A stretch of 6,834 nucleotides of DNA. It comes from Bryobacterales bacterium (GTDB taxonomy: Bacteria > Cyanobacteriota > Vampirovibrionia > Obscuribacterales > Obscuribacteraceae). Each line of letters starts with the position of its first letter. The stretch's first letter is position 1. The notes under the pieces were generated by a model. That model was given only the letters and a program-made list of their open reading frames with translations, was not told the DNA's origin and did not search any database. The DNA lies in the NCBI GenBank assembly GCA_903970295.1, contig CAJCHQ010000350.1, forward strand, positions 1-6,834, read 5' to 3'. Made by a program: the position numbers and the translations under genes. Below, piece by piece: positions 5,430-6,834 of the stretch.

Positions 5430-6607
5430 CTCGCGTGCGGCTGGCAGCCAAAAAGATCGCTGCTACGCGGATTTCGATCGACACAATCGCTGCCATATTT
5501 CTGCAATATAAAGATATCGATATCATCAGAGCCGAACTTTTGCGCTTGACCGAGGCGGTCAAAGAGTTGAATATGACTGCTTTGATCACTGTCGAACGCT
5601 TGCATGAATACGGTGATATAAGCCGCTTCGGAGTGGAAGAGTTCGTCACCGATAACGTCATTATTTTGCGTAATCCGATGGTCAATGAAAAGCGACGGCG
5701 AACAATTGAAGTATTGAAGCTGCGGGGAGCGAATCACAATAAAGGCGAATATCCGTTCGTGGTCAGCTCACGTCATGGTATAACTGCGATTCCGTTATCT
5801 GGGGTCCGCTTGCAACAAAAGTCTTCCGAGTTGCGAGTCAGCTCGGGCAGCGACAGTCTCGATTCCATGTGTGCGGGCGGATTCTTCCGCGACTCAGTGA
5901 TTCTGGTATCCGGCGCAACCGGGACAGGCAAAACTTTGCTGGTCACACACTTCATGGCCGGCGGCGCCAAATTAAAAAAGCGATGCTTGCTTTTTGCCTT
6001 TGAAGAAAGTCGAGAGCAACTCTTTCGCAACGCCTTAGGATGGGGTTTCGACTTCGAGGAGCTGGAAGCCTCGGGTTTGTTGAAAGTAATTTGTCTCTAT
6101 CCGGAAGTGCGCGGACTGGAAGATCATCTTGTCGATATGCGCGAAGCAATCGAGACTTTTAAACCTGAGCGCGTGGCCATCGACAGTCTGTCCGCTCTCG
6201 AACGAGCCGGATTGCCTCACGGCTTTCGAGAATTCGTCATCGGCATGACTGCGTACATAAAAACCAAAGAAATCACTGGTCTCTTCACTGCCACCACCCC
6301 TACACTTGTTGGCGGCGCGTCTATCACCGAAACCCATATTTCTACGATTACAGACACGATTATTCTATTGCGTTATGTTGAATTGTTTGGTGAAGTCAAA
6401 CGGGGCATAACTGTGCTTAAAATGCGGGGATCTGCCCACGAAAAGCAAATTCGCGAAATGGAGATTACCGACAAAGGTATGCAGGTTAAGGGGCCGTTTC
6501 GGCAACTTATTGGTGTGCTCAGTGGTCATCCACAGCTGGCTGAGAGTGTCAAGCGAATGAATGATTCCCAGCACTCCGAACACCCGGATGAAGGGGATCA
6601 AGAATAG
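5333..6607 (+). CDS. kaiC: KaiC main part (rest of CI and complete CII domain), frameshifted from its N-terminus
   Basis: The frame is open from GTG 5333, but the first seven codons are a shadow. True KaiC sequence begins at 5354 and runs 417 codons, so the repaired protein is about 507 aa (519 in Synechococcus). Seen, in repaired numbering: FVDASP and FGALIARV of CI; RFGVEEFVTDNV; the CII Walker A GATGTGKT at 277-284; FAFEESREQLFRN with the Glu pair at 307-308; DSLSALER; and ITETHISTITD with Ser420-Thr421, equivalent to the Ser431/Thr432 phosphorylation pair of Synechococcus. The kinase/phosphatase cycle therefore looks chemically intact. The last 25 residues are polar and acidic and do not resemble the cyanobacterial KaiA-binding tail, in keeping with the absence of kaiA here. 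Selection appears to have kept all motifs after the frameshift, which argues for a sequence error or a very recent mutation. Confidence 0.9.
   Translation: MGTARQVDFVDASPRGKEQPIVAGEFDFGALIARVRLAAKKIAATRISIDTIAAIFLQYKDIDIIRAELLRLTEAVKELNMTALITVERLHEYGDISRFGVEEFVTDNVIILRNPMVNEKRRRTIEVLKLRGANHNKGEYPFVVSSRHGITAIPLSGVRLQQKSSELRVSSGSDSLDSMCAGGFFRDSVILVSGATGTGKTLLVTHFMAGGAKLKKRCLLFAFEESREQLFRNALGWGFDFEELEASGLLKVICLYPEVRGLEDHLVDMREAIETFKPERVAIDSLSALERAGLPHGFREFVIGMTAYIKTKEITGLFTATTPTLVGGASITETHISTITDTIILLRYVELFGEVKRGITVLKMRGSAHEKQIREMEITDKGMQVKGPFRQLIGVLSGHPQLAESVKRMNDSQHSEHPDEGDQE
5352..5356 (+). other. Frameshift site in kaiC (one base missing)
   Basis: Codons 89-90 (AAG TGG, 5349-5354) end the correct first frame. 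The correct second frame resumes with GAT at 5354, re-using the last G. Inserting one base here, for example TGGG for TGG, joins GKW to DFVDASP and restores one open frame of about 507 codons. The adjacent T run (5356-5358) is an alternative location for the lost base. Confidence 0.85.
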
Positions 6608-6613
6608 CTAAAC

Positions 6614-6629
6614 GGAGTCAAATAAATTG
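6614..6629 (+). promoter_or_regulatory. Ribosome binding site and TTG start of the PAS gene
   Basis: GGAG at 6614-6617 is 9 nt before TTG 6627-6629. An in-frame TAA at 6609-6611 excludes starts further upstream, and no ATG or GTG lies between, so TTG is the most likely initiation codon. A second TTG at 6636 is possible. Confidence 0.6.
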
Positions 6630-6834
6630 AGTCGATTGTCGCACAGCCATCAGAATTTCGAAAAAGTGGAAAGTTTGACTTCCATTCTGGAAGCCACCAC
6701 AGACGGTATTTTGATCGTCGATGTCGAGGGTCGTATTCTCTTCAGCAACATCGCTGCCGATCACCTTATTAATAAAACTCCGACTAGTCTCGAGGGCACA
6801 GTCTTTGGATTCCCATTGAGCGCCGGATCAAAAA
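6627..6834 (+). CDS. PAS-domain protein, N-terminal part (3' end outside the window); probable sensor or output kinase of the kai operon
   Basis: Only 69 codons are visible. After a short N-terminal helix the sequence reads SILEATTDGILIVDVEGRI followed by LFSN-x-AA-x-x-L and an FGFPL-x-AG segment. This is the first half of a PAS domain, where a ligand or cofactor pocket would form. The gene starts 19 bp after the kaiC stop with its own GGAG and TTG, so it belongs to the kaiBC operon. Known context: kaiBC operons outside the photosynthetic cyanobacteria are often followed by PAS-histidine kinases or PAS-response regulators, which may read out or feed KaiC. Kinase domains cannot be seen here, so the C-terminal activity is inferred only. 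No signal peptide is present. Confidence 0.8.
   Translation, partial: MSRLSHSHQNFEKVESLTSILEATTDGILIVDVEGRILFSNIAADHLINKTPTSLEGTVFGFPLSAGSK

Noticed and set aside
5054..5737. 227-codon - strand frame opposite kaiB/kaiC
   Set aside because: It is antisense to clearly recognised KaiB and KaiC sequence and has no recognisable motif.
1..6834. CRISPR arrays, tRNA or rRNA genes, insertion sequences
   Set aside because: No spaced short direct repeats, cloverleaf sequences, rRNA stretches or transposase-like frames were seen.

Overview
The window reads as chromosomal DNA of a free-living bacterium of roughly 50% G+C. Three things point, by inference only, to the cyanobacterial lineage or another phylum rich in such genes: kinesin-light-chain-type TPR proteins in tandem, a kaiB-kaiC-PAS operon, and no photosynthesis gene in view. 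My best guess is a non-photosynthetic relative of Cyanobacteria (Obscuribacterales/Melainabacteria type). Acidobacteria, Planctomycetes or Chloroflexi cannot be excluded from the sequence alone.

Left part (1-2949, + strand): the 3' end of a soluble protein made of regular 42-residue TPR repeats is followed after about 180 bp by a second TPR gene. This second protein has an N-terminal TPR block, an acidic/glutamine-rich linker, one transmembrane helix, a domain of about 300 residues that probably lies outside the cytoplasm, and two C-terminal transmembrane helices. The two look like a scaffold/adaptor pair of unknown role.

Middle part (2971-4395, - strand): a complete FAD-dependent dehydrogenase of the COG2509 type. 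It converges on the TPR gene (21 bp between the stop codons) and diverges from the kai operon across a 0.4 kb non-coding region.

Right part (4805-6834, + strand): a tightly packed clock-type operon. kaiB overlaps kaiC by 8 bp, and kaiC is followed 19 bp later by the start of a PAS-domain protein that runs out of the window and is probably a sensor or output kinase. No kaiA is present in the window. KaiC keeps both Walker A motifs, both catalytic Glu pairs and the Ser-Thr phosphorylation pair, but its reading frame is broken by a single missing base after codon 90. KaiB has no ATG where its first strand should begin: an ACG sits at ideal distance from a GAGG, and the first TTG would cut into strand beta-1. 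KaiB also differs from cyanobacterial KaiB at every position I recall as controlling its fold switch, which suggests a permanently thioredoxin-like, KaiC-binding form.

The most interesting part is this KaiA-less KaiB-KaiC-PAS system with an unusual KaiB. Whether the two lesions are sequencing errors or real decay is the main open question.
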